A stretch of 64,000 nucleotides of DNA from Phragmites australis (Eukaryota > Streptophyta > Magnoliopsida > Poales > Poaceae): assembly GCF_958298935.1 (NCBI RefSeq), contig NC_084928.1, positions 23,095,501 through 23,159,500 of the forward strand, read 5' to 3'. Of this stretch, positions 1-12,870 are shown one piece after another. The notes beneath the pieces were generated by a model. That model did no database searches. It saw only the letters and a list, made by a program, of their open reading frames with translations, and was not told the origin of the DNA. Each line of letters opens with the position of its first letter. The stretch's first letter is position 1. The position numbers and the translations under genes were made by a program.

Positions 1-2239
1 GTTACAGAAGATATGCATGTGATGATGGTGCTTATGGTAGCAATATTATATTTGTGTTTTTGATATGTGCAACATTATCGTGTGAGTGTTGTTGTGCGAA
101 TTGACGTGGGATAAGTTTGTGGAGCTTGTGCTTGAATTGTGTGTTGGTTTTATTCATGTGCAAGTGTCGTTGTGAGGGCGGATATGGTCGGTGACAGGAT
201 CGTGATTAGGTTCAGAGAGGAACGGGAGTCTAGTCGGTCAAGAGATCACGTGGAACATTCGGACTAGAGAACGGTACATATAAAGATTCATACCTTAAAA
301 TATATATAAGAGTTATTCAAATTATAGTATAATAGATATGGATTATACTAGAAGATAGTATAGTATATGGTGCAGAGCCCGTGTGATGGTGCGAAGAAAT
401 TTATTGTAAGCATGCATGCGCGCGCGCAGGAATAAAGAAAGGAGAAAAATAGGAGCTGCATGTGTTCTCATGCATGTGTCCTGTACGGAGATTAAAATAT
501 ACTGATTGCATGTGCATGTGATTAGTGGTGCTGAATTAAAAAAAAGGCATATGCATGCTGCATGCATGGTCTGGTCTCTGGTGGGCTGCTGTGCAAGGCA
601 GAGTGGCGCACGTGGAGACCAGGTGAGAAGGCCCAGGTGGGCGGCCTAGCGTGGACAAAATACATCCTTGTATGATCGTAAACGCAAGAAGACAGCCAGA
701 CAGCAGCAGCAGCAGGCGCGCGTGGGTTGTTGGTCCAGTGCGCCTGAGCTCGGCCCATGGAACGATGTGGAGCTGTTCAGGTGGCCCAGGTGGCCAGGCT
801 TTTGGAGTTGGACTCGGTCTGCTGCGTCGGTTCATAAATAGGAACCGAGACCGACGAGAACAGTACAGCGGCAAAGAGAAAATAGGAGATTAGATGAGAA
901 AAATAGGGTTCCGTGAGGAAATTTTTAGGGATGTTTTATTGGTGTATCTTGTAACTCATCTATATAATAAAGTGCAAATTTTATGAGTTTTTCTTCGTGT
1001 TTTTCGTGTTCATCGTCTCATGGTGATTTTTAGTGGATCACTTCATAGTTGCGATTTGTTTTAGTTTCATTCATAAAAATCATCATAAAACATTAAGCTA
1101 ACTCTGTGAAGATTTTGGTTGGTAGAATTTTTGTAATTCTTACTTTATTTACTTTGATATATTTTTGTCACAGTCTTTCACAGACTACTTGTGAATTTCG
1201 TATCTTTAAAACCATATATCCAATTGACTTCATTCTAATGTAAATAATTTCGTATGATTATCTAGTTTCTACGGAAAATAATTGAGGGCAATTCAACTGT
1301 TGGTTTTTTCTGGCATCACTTTCAGTGTTGTGATGGTTATATGTCTCGAACTGAATTTCGTGGAAAAATTGAATATTTATTCAGGGTGATTTAATTTTTA
1401 AATTTAGCTTTTGTAATCATTCACTCCTCTCTGATTGGGTATTTTGCGCATATTTGTTTCTACAGGTTCAATATTACGTTTGTTTATGACCGATTGAACC
1501 ACATAAATCATGTTCATAATTTTAAATTTCTAATGCATGAAAGCAAATTTTCCATTGAAACATTACACAAATTGATTTTGATAATACCATATCTCTGATG
1601 CCAGTGAAAGAAGAAGATCAAAATCCAATGTATGGGAGGAATTGACTGCAAAATGCATGAAAATAGGATGAATGAAGAAGGCTCCAAAATGCATGAAAAT
1701 AGGATGAATGATGGATTACTAAGTTACGAACACAATGCAACAAGAATCAACTCAATTGGAGTTCATTTGCTCACGTTATTAACATTTTGGTGGAGGTGTA
1801 TCGAATAAGTCTGGCTTATGTTTTTGTGCTTTAATAACCATGCAACTTAAAGAGTCCATAAGGATAACTTTTGTCACGCCAACACATGTTTTTCATGTGT
1901 AGGATATATTAAAATAAAGATAACTAATTTGATTTCATCTTCAAGAGATATTCTAATGAATGATGTATGGATGCTTCTTAGCCAGGTGGTTTGTTCTAAC
2001 CAGCATGCTGACTATAATGCTAGACAATTACACATTAGTATGAACTAACATATTATGTAACTGTTCATATAAACCATGATCCACTATTGCAATGCTTGGT
2101 AGTATGCCTCTTCAAAAATGTAATATATTACAAAAGAGTGAAGCAACAATACTGAACAAACAAGATGAATTAGAGATATGGACTCGTGAAAACTCCCACT
2201 CCAATAGACATAAATCTTCTCAAGCGGTACGCCATAGTA
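1..2239. other. Unclassified AT-rich intergenic/repeat DNA
   Basis: No convincing gene is visible here. The stretch from about 820 to 1010 looks LTR-like on the plus strand: a TATA-type CATAAATA near 832 is followed by an AATAAA-type signal near 967. I could not define TG/CA ends or a target duplication, so no element is called. A 36-bp-period direct duplication containing ATGCATGAAAATAGGATG lies at about 1651-1715. The rest shows only short chance ORFs, CA/TG-rich tracts and AT-rich sequence. Confidence 0.4.
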
Positions 2240-3605
2240 TTGGGGAATATGTAAGCTACAATAGCAGAAAACAAAATTTCTACCGCGTTCAATTAGGAAA
2301 CCATGCAAGTAAGAGATCATGGATCGTTACCACTAGATGCACAGCGCAGCGAAAGAAGAGTTATAGCAGACTGCTCCAACGTCGTACGCGTCGATGTAGA
2401 GGAAGTAATCGAACTCAACTAGGTGGTCATCCCTTCCACACAATCTCCTCCTCGAGTAGTTGTCAAGTCGATAAGTGCCGCAGTTGTAGCAGTGCCTCTA
2501 CAGTACTCACACGTCTTGGGGTGGAACACCGAGCGTCGGTGTGCTAGCACCGCATGCGTGACTAGGGTTTTGGAAGGTTGGGTGGAGATGCATGCTTAGG
2601 GTTTGGAGTGGCTGAACCGTGCGCGTCCTCACCCCACACCTCCCCTTATATAGATCCAACTAATGGACTTCCACGTTGGTGGCCTATTAGGACTCTAATC
2701 TCTCACAGATAAAAAATCCAATCAAACACATTAATGGATCCAATCTATATATGTTGTTCTAATCCATTGAGTGTGTAACCCGTTAGGTTCACATTTAAAT
2801 GCCACAACTCAAAAACCCTTTTTGGAACCAAAATCAACAACAGTATCTAGCAGGGCATATTGACTCCTGAGTATACATAAACATCATATCGGCTGAACCT
2901 TGATATACACATGCACTGATCCATTTGCCTCACAATATCAGTCAGATTCAAGGCAAGATATGTACCATCGTTGTGATAGCTTGACCATTCACCCAATCTT
3001 GTAGTAGATTATTAAACTCATGATTAACTCTTTAATCATATTAGCATGACTATGCACCTTCTAATCCAACGACATTAAGGGGCCCAGAGATATCTCTCCT
3101 ATTATATAGGAGTGACAAATTTCATCTTGATTATTCATACCCTACAACATGTTTCATGGTAAACCCAAAAAATTATCTTTATGACTATCCAGTTATGGAG
3201 TAGCATTTGACAATCCCAAAGGGTGTCACTACACATTTTGAGAATCAATAACGATCAGGTCTAATGATCCTGCATGTACACCATTTGATATTACAACTGA
3301 TGGCACATCATATAACAATATCAAAGTATCTCAGGATGGGTCTATCTAACACCATATTATCTAACATGTATTCACATTATTAATTTGATATCTTCATATC
3401 TATGATTAGTGAAACATGATCATAAATCAATGTATGCTAGTCTGTGAATCATTATTGTCCCACATAATGATATAAGATTAGTCTGTGAATACATGTTCTA
3501 ATCTTAGAATAACATCATAATAAAACAAAGAGTTTCACAAGTAAGTCATATATTTGCTAATCAATGTAAATGATAATTATTAAGAAACCAAATAACACAT
3601 TATTC
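2240..3605 (-). mobile_element. Relic copia LTR plus 3' UTR, family of the 7.1-17.1 kb element
   Basis: This stretch is colinear with 7133-8690: an LTR part (about 2240-2700) followed by the same untranslated stretch that separates the 3' LTR from pol in the copia element to its right. Shared landmarks are the ATCGTTACCACTAGATGC block, the GTGTGCTAGCACCGCAT block, and a minus-strand TATATAAG at about 2646-2654. The LTR/internal boundary is partly deleted and no pol is left. Orientation is minus because the matching element is minus. It is more diverged than the two LTRs of that element are from each other, so it is an older insertion or a different subfamily. Ends are approximate. Confidence 0.6.
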
Positions 3606-4129
3606 AAAAGTACATAAACCTAGATGCGGTATAATCATCTCTATGATTGCATCTAAGGCATATCATCAACACATAAGACCTAAATAACTGCACAACATAC
3701 AATCTAGTTGGTCGCAAGACATAAGTAGAGACAATGTTGTTTGGCCCTAGGAGAAAATAATGCTTAAACAAACTTGAACTATTTTGGCCACACTTGGCCA
3801 CTATTTAAAGGCGAGCAAAGCCCCAGTAGATGCTATGAAACAAATTAGGAAACAAAATCTGACTGTAACTCTATCTGTTACATTGTTGACTCGTTTTGAG
3901 GTTTTCGAGTTGCTCACGAGGAGTATGTTGATGGGGTTGGATCCATTGAAAAGATCTTGCCAACTTGTGGCTAAACATTTCTACTGGACTCCGTATGATA
4001 GAGATATATTCCTTTTATTGCACGACTGTTTGTTGAATCCGAGATGAATTTGGAGACCGAGTAGCAATTACATTGGAACCCAACTAGCTTGTTCCTACTC
4101 GAGATTCCGACCTTCCCATGAGTAGGAAA
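3606..4129. other. Unclassified sequence between two relics
   Basis: No recognised gene. An 87-codon plus-strand reading frame (3784-4047) starts in sequence that resembles no family I know. It lacks a promoter or splice context and is most likely fortuitous. This stretch may be further, unrecognised decay of the adjoining retroelements. Confidence 0.3.
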
Positions 4130-4446
4130 CTAGACTTGAAGTCTGACAAGCTCCCGATAAACTTCCAGCAAGCTCTGACAAGATCCCGACAAGCTTCGAC
4201 AATCCCTAGCAAGGATTCCAATTGAGCTATCTTCTCCCATATTTCTGAGTAACAAGACATCACAAGAATTATTTAGTAGCATCTCATCCTCATAAGTATG
4301 GTTATAAACATAAAGGAACGAACTCACATCATGATTTAATTGACGTGCACGAGCTCAGAGCATAGGACCTTGCAATGGTGCATCAACAACCGATTCTGGA
4401 CGATTACTTGTTGTGCGTGTATCCGCAACAGTAATGTGCTCATTAT
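4130..4446 (-). mobile_element. CRM-like gypsy LTR fragment with pol C-terminus
   Basis: On the minus strand this matches the end of the 908-bp solo LTR at 43254-44161. Both carry the coding tail with residues MLLNN...DVLLLRN.GE, the CATGATTTA.TTGACGTGCAC block, and the GTATCCG...AGTGATG-type terminus. Here the LTR tip sits near 4446 (plus strand ...GTGCTCATTA). The reading frame ends early and the inner part of the LTR is missing, so this is a fragment. In CRM-type chromoviruses the polyprotein end is known to run into the 3' LTR, which would explain coding sequence inside an LTR. Family assignment is inference. Confidence 0.5.
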
Positions 4447-4552
4447 ACCAGGACAAAGAGGCATTGAACTACATTTTTTTTTGCTTGTGAACCCTGGTTA
4501 TATTAAACATGATGTGAGTACTGAATATAGGTGAGTAGTTATATTAAATGGA

Positions 4553-5996
4553 CTATCACCAATGAGGTCATAGGTCCCGTCACCTATAGCCAAACATAAG
4601 TGACGGGTCACTATATGACTAATGAACGTTTTTTTGCGTTTTTTTAGAAACAAAACATTCAAAAATATATATTTTTTACTCGAACCACCCTAACACTGGG
4701 ACCCATCGTATATGCCCCAAAAGCCACGTCATTTTTCAAACTATTTTCAGTCTTTGCATTCTGTGGGAATCAAACCTGTGCCCTCCCTCACGTGTGAACC
4801 TCATTACCACCACAGCTATCACATCGTTGTGGTAGAAATTGGATATTTTATCCTTTTAACCTTCGTTGGCGAAGATCATAGGTGACTAATAACAGTTATG
4901 ACCTGTCACCTATGATTTGCATAAGTGATGGGTCACAGTTATGACCCGTCACTAATAAATATTTTTACTGAATTGTTGATTATTGAATTGTTTGATACTG
5001 AATTGTTTAATATTGAATTCAGTGAGAATTGATTACTGAATTGTTGATTTACATATAATTTTTTTCATCCAAATATTTTATGAATTTCTAAATATCTCAT
5101 GCTAATGATCGCAATTTGATAGACGACCCAGAGTGCCTTCGGTAAAACAAGTATGCCTTTTGCATACAGACTTTGATTTTGATGTTTTTTACATTATGGA
5201 CATCCAAAAAAAAGTTACATCTATTTCTCCCCGACTTCATCGGATTCGGTGAATTTTTTGAGGCCAAATTTGGCCTGAAAGATTGAGTTCTGACCCCTGA
5301 AATTTCTGCACCATTTTTAGAATGCGCGTTTGTGTTCATAATTGCTACACCTTACATCAAACTTAAGTAGAAGTATATAATGATTCCTATTCTAGTACTG
5401 CTGAGGTAAAAAAAATAAAAAAAAAATATTCATGCACCTGCAGCATGCACATGCATGCATGTAACAGGTCCATATAGATGGTCGAATCATGCATGCAAGT
5501 CCATCAATGTTTCAATACATTATATCTCATCTAACAAAAATCATTGTATATGTTATATATATTTCCAACATGACACCAAATTAGATACGATATATCTTTT
5601 TAGTGGATGGTAGAAGTATTATTTTTCAAATGGTTCATGCATCTAGAATCATGCATTTGTACAAGGTTGTGGCAGCTACATATACATATCTACAATACTT
5701 GTTCAAATGAAATATGCATTGGACCATCAACTTCTTGACCATTGCCCAAAATAAATCCTCATAATAGTGACCCATCACCATTAAAGTCATTGATGCTGCA
5801 CAAGAAAAAGAAAAGAAAAATATCATTATTAGTGATGGGTCACAACTTGAGCTGCCACTAATGACTAGCCTAGAACGATCATGTATGGTTAGGATGACTC
5901 AGCACTGATGAGACGTCATAAGTGACGGTGATAACTGTAACCCATCACCTATATATGACTAGCCTAAGATGATTCGTCACTGATGAGTCATCACTA
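4553..5996. mobile_element. Non-autonomous DNA transposon with GTGACGGGTCA subterminal repeats
   Basis: Both ends are packed with inverted and direct copies of a (G)TGACGGGTCA / TGACCCGTCAC motif. The left cluster lies at about 4570-4625 with further copies at 4885-4965; the right cluster is at about 5830-5995. The centre is AT-rich without an intact ORF. Clustered subterminal repeats of this kind are typical of CACTA-like and some hAT-like elements of grasses. A clean CACTA terminus and target duplication could not be fixed, so the superfamily is uncertain and the ends are approximate. Confidence 0.45.
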
Positions 5997-7132
5997 ATTT
6001 TATGTCCCTTTTGTCTGTTTTTCACATAGTGGAACAAAAATCTTCCGATATGGTATGCTACTCGCATTGAAGAACTCTGCCAATTTGTAGAGCATTATAT
6101 CATGCTTAGAGCATGTGATCTGCACCACCTTCAGGTGTTGGTGCAGCGAATGAACTTCCCCATGGATTAATGTCCTGTCTTCTGTTGCAAACCTAATGCA
6201 AAACGATGAACTTGTTTCATTGGGTATGACCATGTGCTTAAAACTATCTGAACAAACATTAATTCATTGGGTATGTGAACTTATACTCACCATGTCTAGG
6301 TGAAGAAAAAGGTTCTATAATTTTGGTGATCGCTCAAGTATGGTTGCTAATACATCAAAGTCAGGAGTTATACACCATTCACCAAGGGACAGTCTTCAGG
6401 TTTTTTTAAGTCAGTGCACGATTTCAATTCCCTCCTCAGCACCAGCTGCACATTGTACACAGAAGTGCATTGTCCATTATTATTAGAAATAGTTCAATCA
6501 TCCAATGCATTTTTCCTTAAAAAAACTATCAGCTGCATGAGTTAAAATATTATACAGTGATACTTCAATGTAGGGTCAACTAAAAGGCACAGCTTCTAAT
6601 CATCACAGGTACCAAACTACGAAATGTAAGTTATTTACTTTTTTAGCACTCAGTTCACACATGAACTGGCAGTGAACATTCTATAATGGTAACCTATGTT
6701 TCTCTAGAGACAAAAGATTGGTTAAGCTAGTCAATATTTTTCTTTATATGAAAGATTGGTTAAGGATTTTTTTTATTTACCTCAAGTGAATTCTGAAGTG
6801 TTCAAGAGATTTTGCCATTATAGTGCTGAAGTAACAAATTTACCTGATGTTATATCATGCACACACAAAAAATCTTCTGACCAAAGCCAAAAAATAATGT
6901 CCAAAGAAAATAACAGAAAAGTTAATTCTAGGGTGTTTACATTCGAGGGCACCAATCTGTAAGTTAGGTTCAAAGTTCAGTAACAATAGTAGTAGTGACT
7001 GAAAGTGTTCGACTTTTTGGAGATTGAACACTTGCTACTAGACTAGGTTCAGTAGGATAGAAACATAATAGAAATTGAATAGGATGGGTGTCCTACTGAC
7101 AAGAGTAGAAGGCATTAGAAAGACAAGAAAAC
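5997..7132. other. Intergenic AT-rich DNA, nothing identified
   Basis: Only short chance reading frames, AT-rich tracts and no recognisable repeat ends are visible. The last bases (7128-7132, AAAAC) are the candidate left target-site flank of the copia element that follows. Confidence 0.4.
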
Positions 7133-7792
7133 TGTTGGGGAACGGATAGGTTACATTAGTATAAAACAAATTTTTTTTCTACCATGTTCAACCAAGAAAC
7201 CATACAAGTAGGGGATCGTAGATCGTTACCACTAGACGCGCAGTGCAACGGAAGAAGAGTTGGAGTAGACCAATACAACGTTGTGCATGTCAATACAGAA
7301 GAAGCAGCTCTCTGACCAGCTCCGAGTAGGTGTGTCGTGCTCCTCGACCAGCTCTGAGTAGGTACGTCACTCCTTGACTAGCTCCGCGATCACGAAGCAG
7401 AAGTAGTCGATCACATCGACCACCTCGTCGACCACGAAGAGGAGCAGTCGATCTTGTCATAGTGTCCTTGTCGCCGATCAGCATCGCAGCAACGGCAGTA
7501 GTGCCTCCATAGTATCCACACGTACAAGGATGAAACGTTGTATACTGGTGTGCTAGCACCGCATCCAGCTAGGGTTTCGTATGGAGTTCAGGAAGTGGTG
7601 GCAACTAGGGTTTTTTTGGGTTAAAAATCGATGCGCCCATGGCCCCTGCCTCTTATATAGAGTACACTAATGGGCATTTAATCACATTAAGGCCTATCAT
7701 GACTCTAAACTCTAATGGAATTTTAATCATATTAAATTCCACTTGCAGATCCAATATGCATATACGATCACCTCTAGGGTATATCACCAGCA
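7133..7792 (-). repeat. 3' LTR of the decayed copia element
   Basis: On the plus strand it starts TGTTGGGGAACGG and ends ATATCACCAGCA, giving TG...CA ends. Immediately to the right is ATCTCCTACTTGCAC, the complement of the GCAAGTAGGAGAT polypurine tract that primes plus-strand DNA in plant copia elements. A minus-strand TATATAAGA lies at about 7651-7660. It shares body sequence with 16431-17146 but is shorter, mainly because it has fewer copies of a roughly 30-bp minisatellite (about 7310-7395). Confidence 0.8.
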
Positions 7793-8744
7793 ATCTCCTA
7801 CTTGCACTAGAGTCGATTATGCAAGTTTTAAATTCCATCCCTTTAGCTGTGTGACCCATTAGGTTCATGTGTAAATGGCCACTACCTAGAAACCATTTTT
7901 GAATTGTAAGCCAATAGTGGTACCTAACAGGACATATTAACTCCCAAATACACATAAAGATCATATCGGGTGCACATTGATATACTCATACACCAATCCC
8001 TTTACCACACGATACCAGTCAAGTTTAAGGTGAGATACGTGCCACCCTTGTAATAGCTCGATCATTTACTCGATCTCGTGGTGGATTACTATCTTGTGAT
8101 TAACTCCTTAATCATATTAGCATGTCCATGCACTTCCTTAATCCATCCACATCGAGGGGCCTAGAGATATCTCTCCCGTTATCTTGGAGTGGAAAATTCT
8201 ATCTTGATCATTTACATCCCAAGACATGTTTCATAGCATACTCGAAAGTTACCTTTATAACTATCTAATTACGGAGTAGCGTTTGGAAGCCCCTAAGTAT
8301 GTTACTTCACATTCTGGGAATCAATGATGATCTCAGATCAAAGGATTCTACAGGTACACCATTCGAGACTATAACTGATGGCACAATAAATAACATCCCA
8401 GCAGCGTTTCAAGATGGGTCAATACAACACCATGTTCTCTAACATGTGTCCGTATTATTGATTTGATATCTCCATATCTATCCGTGAAATATGATCATCT
8501 ATCAATCAATGCACTAATCTATGAATCATATTTGTTTCACATAATGATACGAGATTAGGGATCATTCAAAATTAACATCATAATAGAACAAAGAATTTCA
8601 CAAACAAGTCACATACTTACCGATCAATGTAAATGCTAATTATTCAAGGAACCAAATAAACAATTATTCAAAAGCATATAAACATAGGCATCTCTCACAC
8701 TCATAAGATTCAATCATGAAAGTATCTAATACCCATAGAGCTCA

Positions 8745-9256
8745 TGTGTGTCTCATGCTTGGGCTACAAGAGAGGCTTCGTCAATGGATCAATAATATTT
8801 GAATCCGTGTGCACCTTGCATATCTTTACATCACCTCTATCTATGATCTCTCGAATAAGGTGATAGTGCCATAGTATGTGCTTGGACTTCTGGCGATCAA
8901 TGCTCTTTGGCTTGTACAATGGCTCCAATAGTATCACAATAGAGGTCCACTAGACTAGACGCACTAGAGACCACACTTAACTCAGAAACAAATTTTCTGA
9001 TTCAAACAGCCTCTTTTGCAGCTTTAGAAGCTGTTATGTACTCATCCTCTGTTGTTGAATAATCAATTGTTCCTTATTTGGAACTCTTCCAACTCACCGC
9101 ACCTCCATTAAGGCAAAATACAAATCCAGACCATGATCTGAAATCATCCTTATTGGTTTGGAAGTTAGCATCAGTGTAACTATTTACAATGAGCTCCTCT
9201 TCACCTCCATAGACCAGGAATATATCCTTAGTTCTTCTGAAGTGCTTCAGGATATT
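8745..9256 (-). pseudogene. copia RNase H domain remnant
   Basis: Translated on the minus strand, this stretch shows the RNase H block with EDEYI.ASKAAKEAV (about 8997-9045), the counterpart of the copia AEYIA motif. It is broken by an in-frame TGA after KEAV and further stops. In a live element this domain removes the RNA strand of the RNA-DNA hybrid during reverse transcription. It is separated from its RT domain by the solo LTR at 9262-10193. The sequence is non-functional. Confidence 0.7.
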
Positions 9257-9261
9257 CTTAG

Positions 9262-10193
9262 TGTTGGGGGAAAATAAACCAGTCTAAGGATAATGGTTGA
9301 AGATTACTATCTATGTCCCTCTGGAGCCTTGATCTCCGGACCCTCAACTAAAGGCTCGACCTTCGAAGCCATCGGGCTCCTTCGCGCCACCTCTTCGTAC
9401 CTGCGAAGCCTTCCCTTGGCTTAACTAGCCCGGCCTCCCGAAGGCTCAGCCTCCCAAAGTCCGGCCTCCCGAAGCCCGGCCCCCCGAAACCTCGGCCCCT
9501 CGAAACCCCGGCCTTCCGGAGTCCTGCCTCCTGAAGCCTTCACCTCCCGGAGCCATGCCTCCCAAGGCCCCCATCTCCGACTGCTCGGGCTGGCTTCTCG
9601 GAGATTACATGGTGAGTCATCAGGCCTCAGGAAAGATCTACCGGAAGGGGAGCACCAGTCATGCTTTGCCTGCAAGAAAGTGACCGGCATTAAACGCCTA
9701 GGCTGGTGGACGCTGCTCTGACACCCCGATGTAATGGAGGCTATCCTGACACCCCTGACAGTGCGACACCGAGCCGCAATTGGCGACTGGCTCGCCCTCT
9801 TCAGGGGGTAGGCACCACAATAGTTACTACGGTGGATATTTATCTCCCAGGTAAGGTAGAAAGTAGTTATCTTGGATAAGACCTAGTAATTCGGTCAGAT
9901 CCCAGATATTTGTACATTGTGATAACTTATACGTCAAGCTATGCATGGCCCTATAAATAGGGGCCATGGTCGCCTGGGCTAGAGGGGGGCAAGAGGGCAG
10001 AAAGACACAGAGGTGATAAAACACCAAGTCACGTTGTGATACTCCCCCCCCCCTTCGAAATCGATCTATTTTGTCTACCATCAATACATTCGTGGTGTTC
10101 CTTCCTCTCAAACTTCATTTCCAAGCTTGAGTCTCCTCCTTAGAAGAAACTCTCGCCGTACTTGCTAGGGCAAGACAAACTCTTGCTCCAACA
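9262..10193 (+). mobile_element. Solo LTR, gypsy-type, TSD CTTAG
   Basis: The element begins TGTTGGGGGAAAAT, ends CTTGCTCCAACA, and is flanked by identical CTTAG at 9257-9261 and 10194-10198. It interrupts the copia RT/RNase H junction. A TATA box (CTATAAATAG, 9951-9960) and downstream transcribed-type sequence give the plus orientation. The left half is rich in CCTCCCGAAGCC-type short repeats (about 9420-9560). There is no internal domain, so it is a solo LTR left by LTR-LTR recombination. The gypsy assignment rests on general resemblance and is inference. Confidence 0.85.
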
Positions 10194-10205
10194 CTTAGTT
10201 GCTAC

Positions 10206-11171
10206 TCAGTGAGCTTCACCTGGGTTTGATTGGTATTTGCTAGCAATACTCAGAGCATAAGAGATATCCAAGCGCGTACAAAGCATGTCATACATGATGG
10301 ATCCAATAGCCGAAGCATATGGTATCTCACTCATCTTGTCCTGCTCATCAGGTGTTGTGGGACACTGACTCTTGCTAAGACTAATACCATGTGACATTGG
10401 CAGAAAACCTTTCTTGGAATCCTGCATATTGAACCCTTTCAATACCTTATCGATGTATGTATATTGGCTTAATCCGATCATCCTTCTCAGCCTATCTCTA
10501 TAGATTTTTATGCCCAATATGTATGTTGCCTCTCCTAGATCTTTCATTGAGAAACTCTTTCGTAATGAAGATTTGACAGCATCAAGCATTGGAATATCAT
10601 TCCCGATCAATAATATGTCATCTACATATCAGACCAGAAACACAAGTGCACTCCCACTAGCCTTTTTGTAAACACAAGGTTATTCTTCGTTCTTGATAAA
10701 GCCAAAACCTTTGACTACTTCATCAAAACGAAGGTTCCAACTCCGAGATGTTTGCTTCAGCCCATAGATGGACTTTTGAAGCTTGCATATCTTCCCAATA
10801 TTTTTTGGACCGACAAAACCTTCAGGTTGTGTCATGTACACATCCACACTTAGGTTTCTATCAAGGAAAGCCATTTTAACATCTATTTTTCATATCTCAT
10901 AGTTGAAATATGCAGCAATCACTAGGATGATCCGAATAGATATTAGCATTGCGACTGACAAAAATGTTTCATCATAATCAACACCTTGAATTTGCTTGAA
11001 ACCTTTAGCCACCAATCGTGCCTTATAGATATGAATATTCACATCCATGTCTATTTTTTTTCTTAAAACCCATTTACACTCAATGGTTTTTACACCATCG
11101 GGCGGATCAACCAATACCAAACTTGATTCTCTCGCATGGATTCTAATTCGGATCTCATGGCTCCAAGCCAT
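10206..11171 (-). pseudogene. copia reverse transcriptase remnant
   Basis: Minus-strand fragments cover most of a copia RT. KWVLRKK...KARLVAKGF lies around 10980-11075, the GF....IYGLKQTSR.W block around 10720-10835, and the catalytic YVDD around 10611-10625 with a TGA directly before it. The C-terminal block SMKDLGEATYILGIKI follows around 10490-10560. Several stops and frame changes separate these pieces. The catalytic YVDD pair is still readable but the protein cannot be made. Confidence 0.85.
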
Positions 11172-11249
11172 TTCTCAAAGTATGGTCCCACCATTGCTTC
11201 CATATAGTTTTTGGGCTCATCATTGTCCAATAATAATATATCACGCTAC

Positions 11250-12407
11250 CCCGTGGTTAGGAGCATGAACCGTTCAGTTGCACGACATGCCCTTTCAGAC
11301 CTATGTGGAGCTGGTGGCTCAACAACAGGTTCTATAACATCTTGCACATCCTGTTGAGATTTAGTAGGAGCTGAAACACTTTCTGGTGTTTCTTGAATTT
11401 CTTTGACTTGCACCATGCTCCCACTAACTCTCTTTGAGAGAAACTCTTTCTCCAAAAAGATACAATTCCAGGCGGCGAACACTTTGCCTTCTTCCTAGCT
11501 ATAGAAATAATATCCTTTGGTTTCCTTAGGATACCCCATAAAGAAACATTTATCAAATTTGGAATTAAGATATATCAGACATCAAACGTTTTATATAAGT
11601 CTCACAACCCCATATCTTAAGAAAAGACAACCCATGATGCTTCCCAATCCATATCTCATACGGCGTCTTCTCTATAGCTTTAGATGGAACCCTGTTTAAT
11701 GTAAACACAACAGTTTTTAGAGCGTATCCCCAAAAGCACAATGGAAGATTAGATTGTCTCATCATGGACCAGACGATGTCTAACAAGGTTCAGCTCCTCA
11801 GTTCATATGCCCCATTCCATTGAGGCGTTCCTAACGGAGTCCATTGTGGAACGATTCCATATTTCTTTAGATGATTATCAAACTCACGACTCAAATATTC
11901 ACCTCCATGATCTGATCATAGAAATTTAATCATCTTGCCTATTTGATTTTGCACCTCATTCTAGAACTCCTTAAACTTTTTAAAGGATTCAGACTTGTGT
12001 CTCATTAAGTAGATGTAACCATATCTACTAAAATCATCGGTGAAAGTAATGAAGTACTAAAAACCACCTCTAGCTATAGAATTTATTGGTCCACATATAT
12101 CTATATGTACAAGGACCAACAATTCATTCACCCGCTCACTTTAAGCCCTGAAAGGTGTCTTAGTCATCTTGTCAAGTAAACAAAATTTTCATGTATCAAA
12201 TAATTCAAAATCAAATGAAGCTAGAAGACCATCTTTATGAAGCTTCTCCATACGCCTCTCATTTATATGACCCAAATGACAATGCCAAACATAAATGGGA
12301 TTCAAATCATTAGACTGAAGACTCTTCGCATTAATGTTATAGACAGGGACATCCTCAAGATCTAGAATATAGAGTCCATTCACTAATAGACAACGATCAT
12401 AGAACAT
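11250..12407 (-). pseudogene. copia integrase remnant
   Basis: The minus strand shows the pre-integrase block YVWHCHLGHINERRM (around 12260-12310), then degraded core sequence, then the C-terminal block KTPYEIWIGK...LKIWGCE.Y (around 11590-11670). Integrase would insert the cDNA copy into the genome. Stops break the frame repeatedly, as in the rest of the element. Position upstream of RT confirms the Ty1/copia order. Confidence 0.8.
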
Positions 12408-12459
12408 GTCATTTAAATAAATTGATCAACACTTGTTCTTTATTATGACTTCAAAACCA

Positions 12460-12870
12460 CTATCTTTTTCCAAACATGAAGAAGAAATAATGTTTCTGCC
12501 CAAGGCCAGAAGCATAATACCAATTAATTAATTCCAAGACTGATCTTGAGGGTAATGATAAGGGGTAAGTGCCAATAGCCAGTGTAGGAACCTTTGCTCT
12601 ATTGCCGACACGAAGATCCACCTCGCCTCTTGTAATACTTCTAGTCCTTCTTAGTTTCTGCAATGATTTGCAAGTATGAATCATTGCACCGGTATCAAAT
12701 ACCCATAAATTATTAGGACGAGTAGCAAGATTAATTTCAATAACATTTATACCTGAAGTGGAAGTCTTACTTTCCTTCTTCGTATAGCTTGCAGTTCCTC
12801 TGCCAATGGCCAGACTTATGGTAGTGGTGGCAAGCATCATCAACAGCAGAGCCAGCCTTGGACTTTCCAA
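12460..12870 (-). pseudogene. copia aspartic protease remnant
   Basis: A minus-strand frame contains NLWVFDTGAMIHTC near 12690-12720, the copia protease active site (D-T/S-G-A). It follows the gag zinc-knuckle block and precedes the integrase zinc-binding block, as expected. The active-site aspartate is intact, but the flanking frame is interrupted upstream and downstream. Confidence 0.75.
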
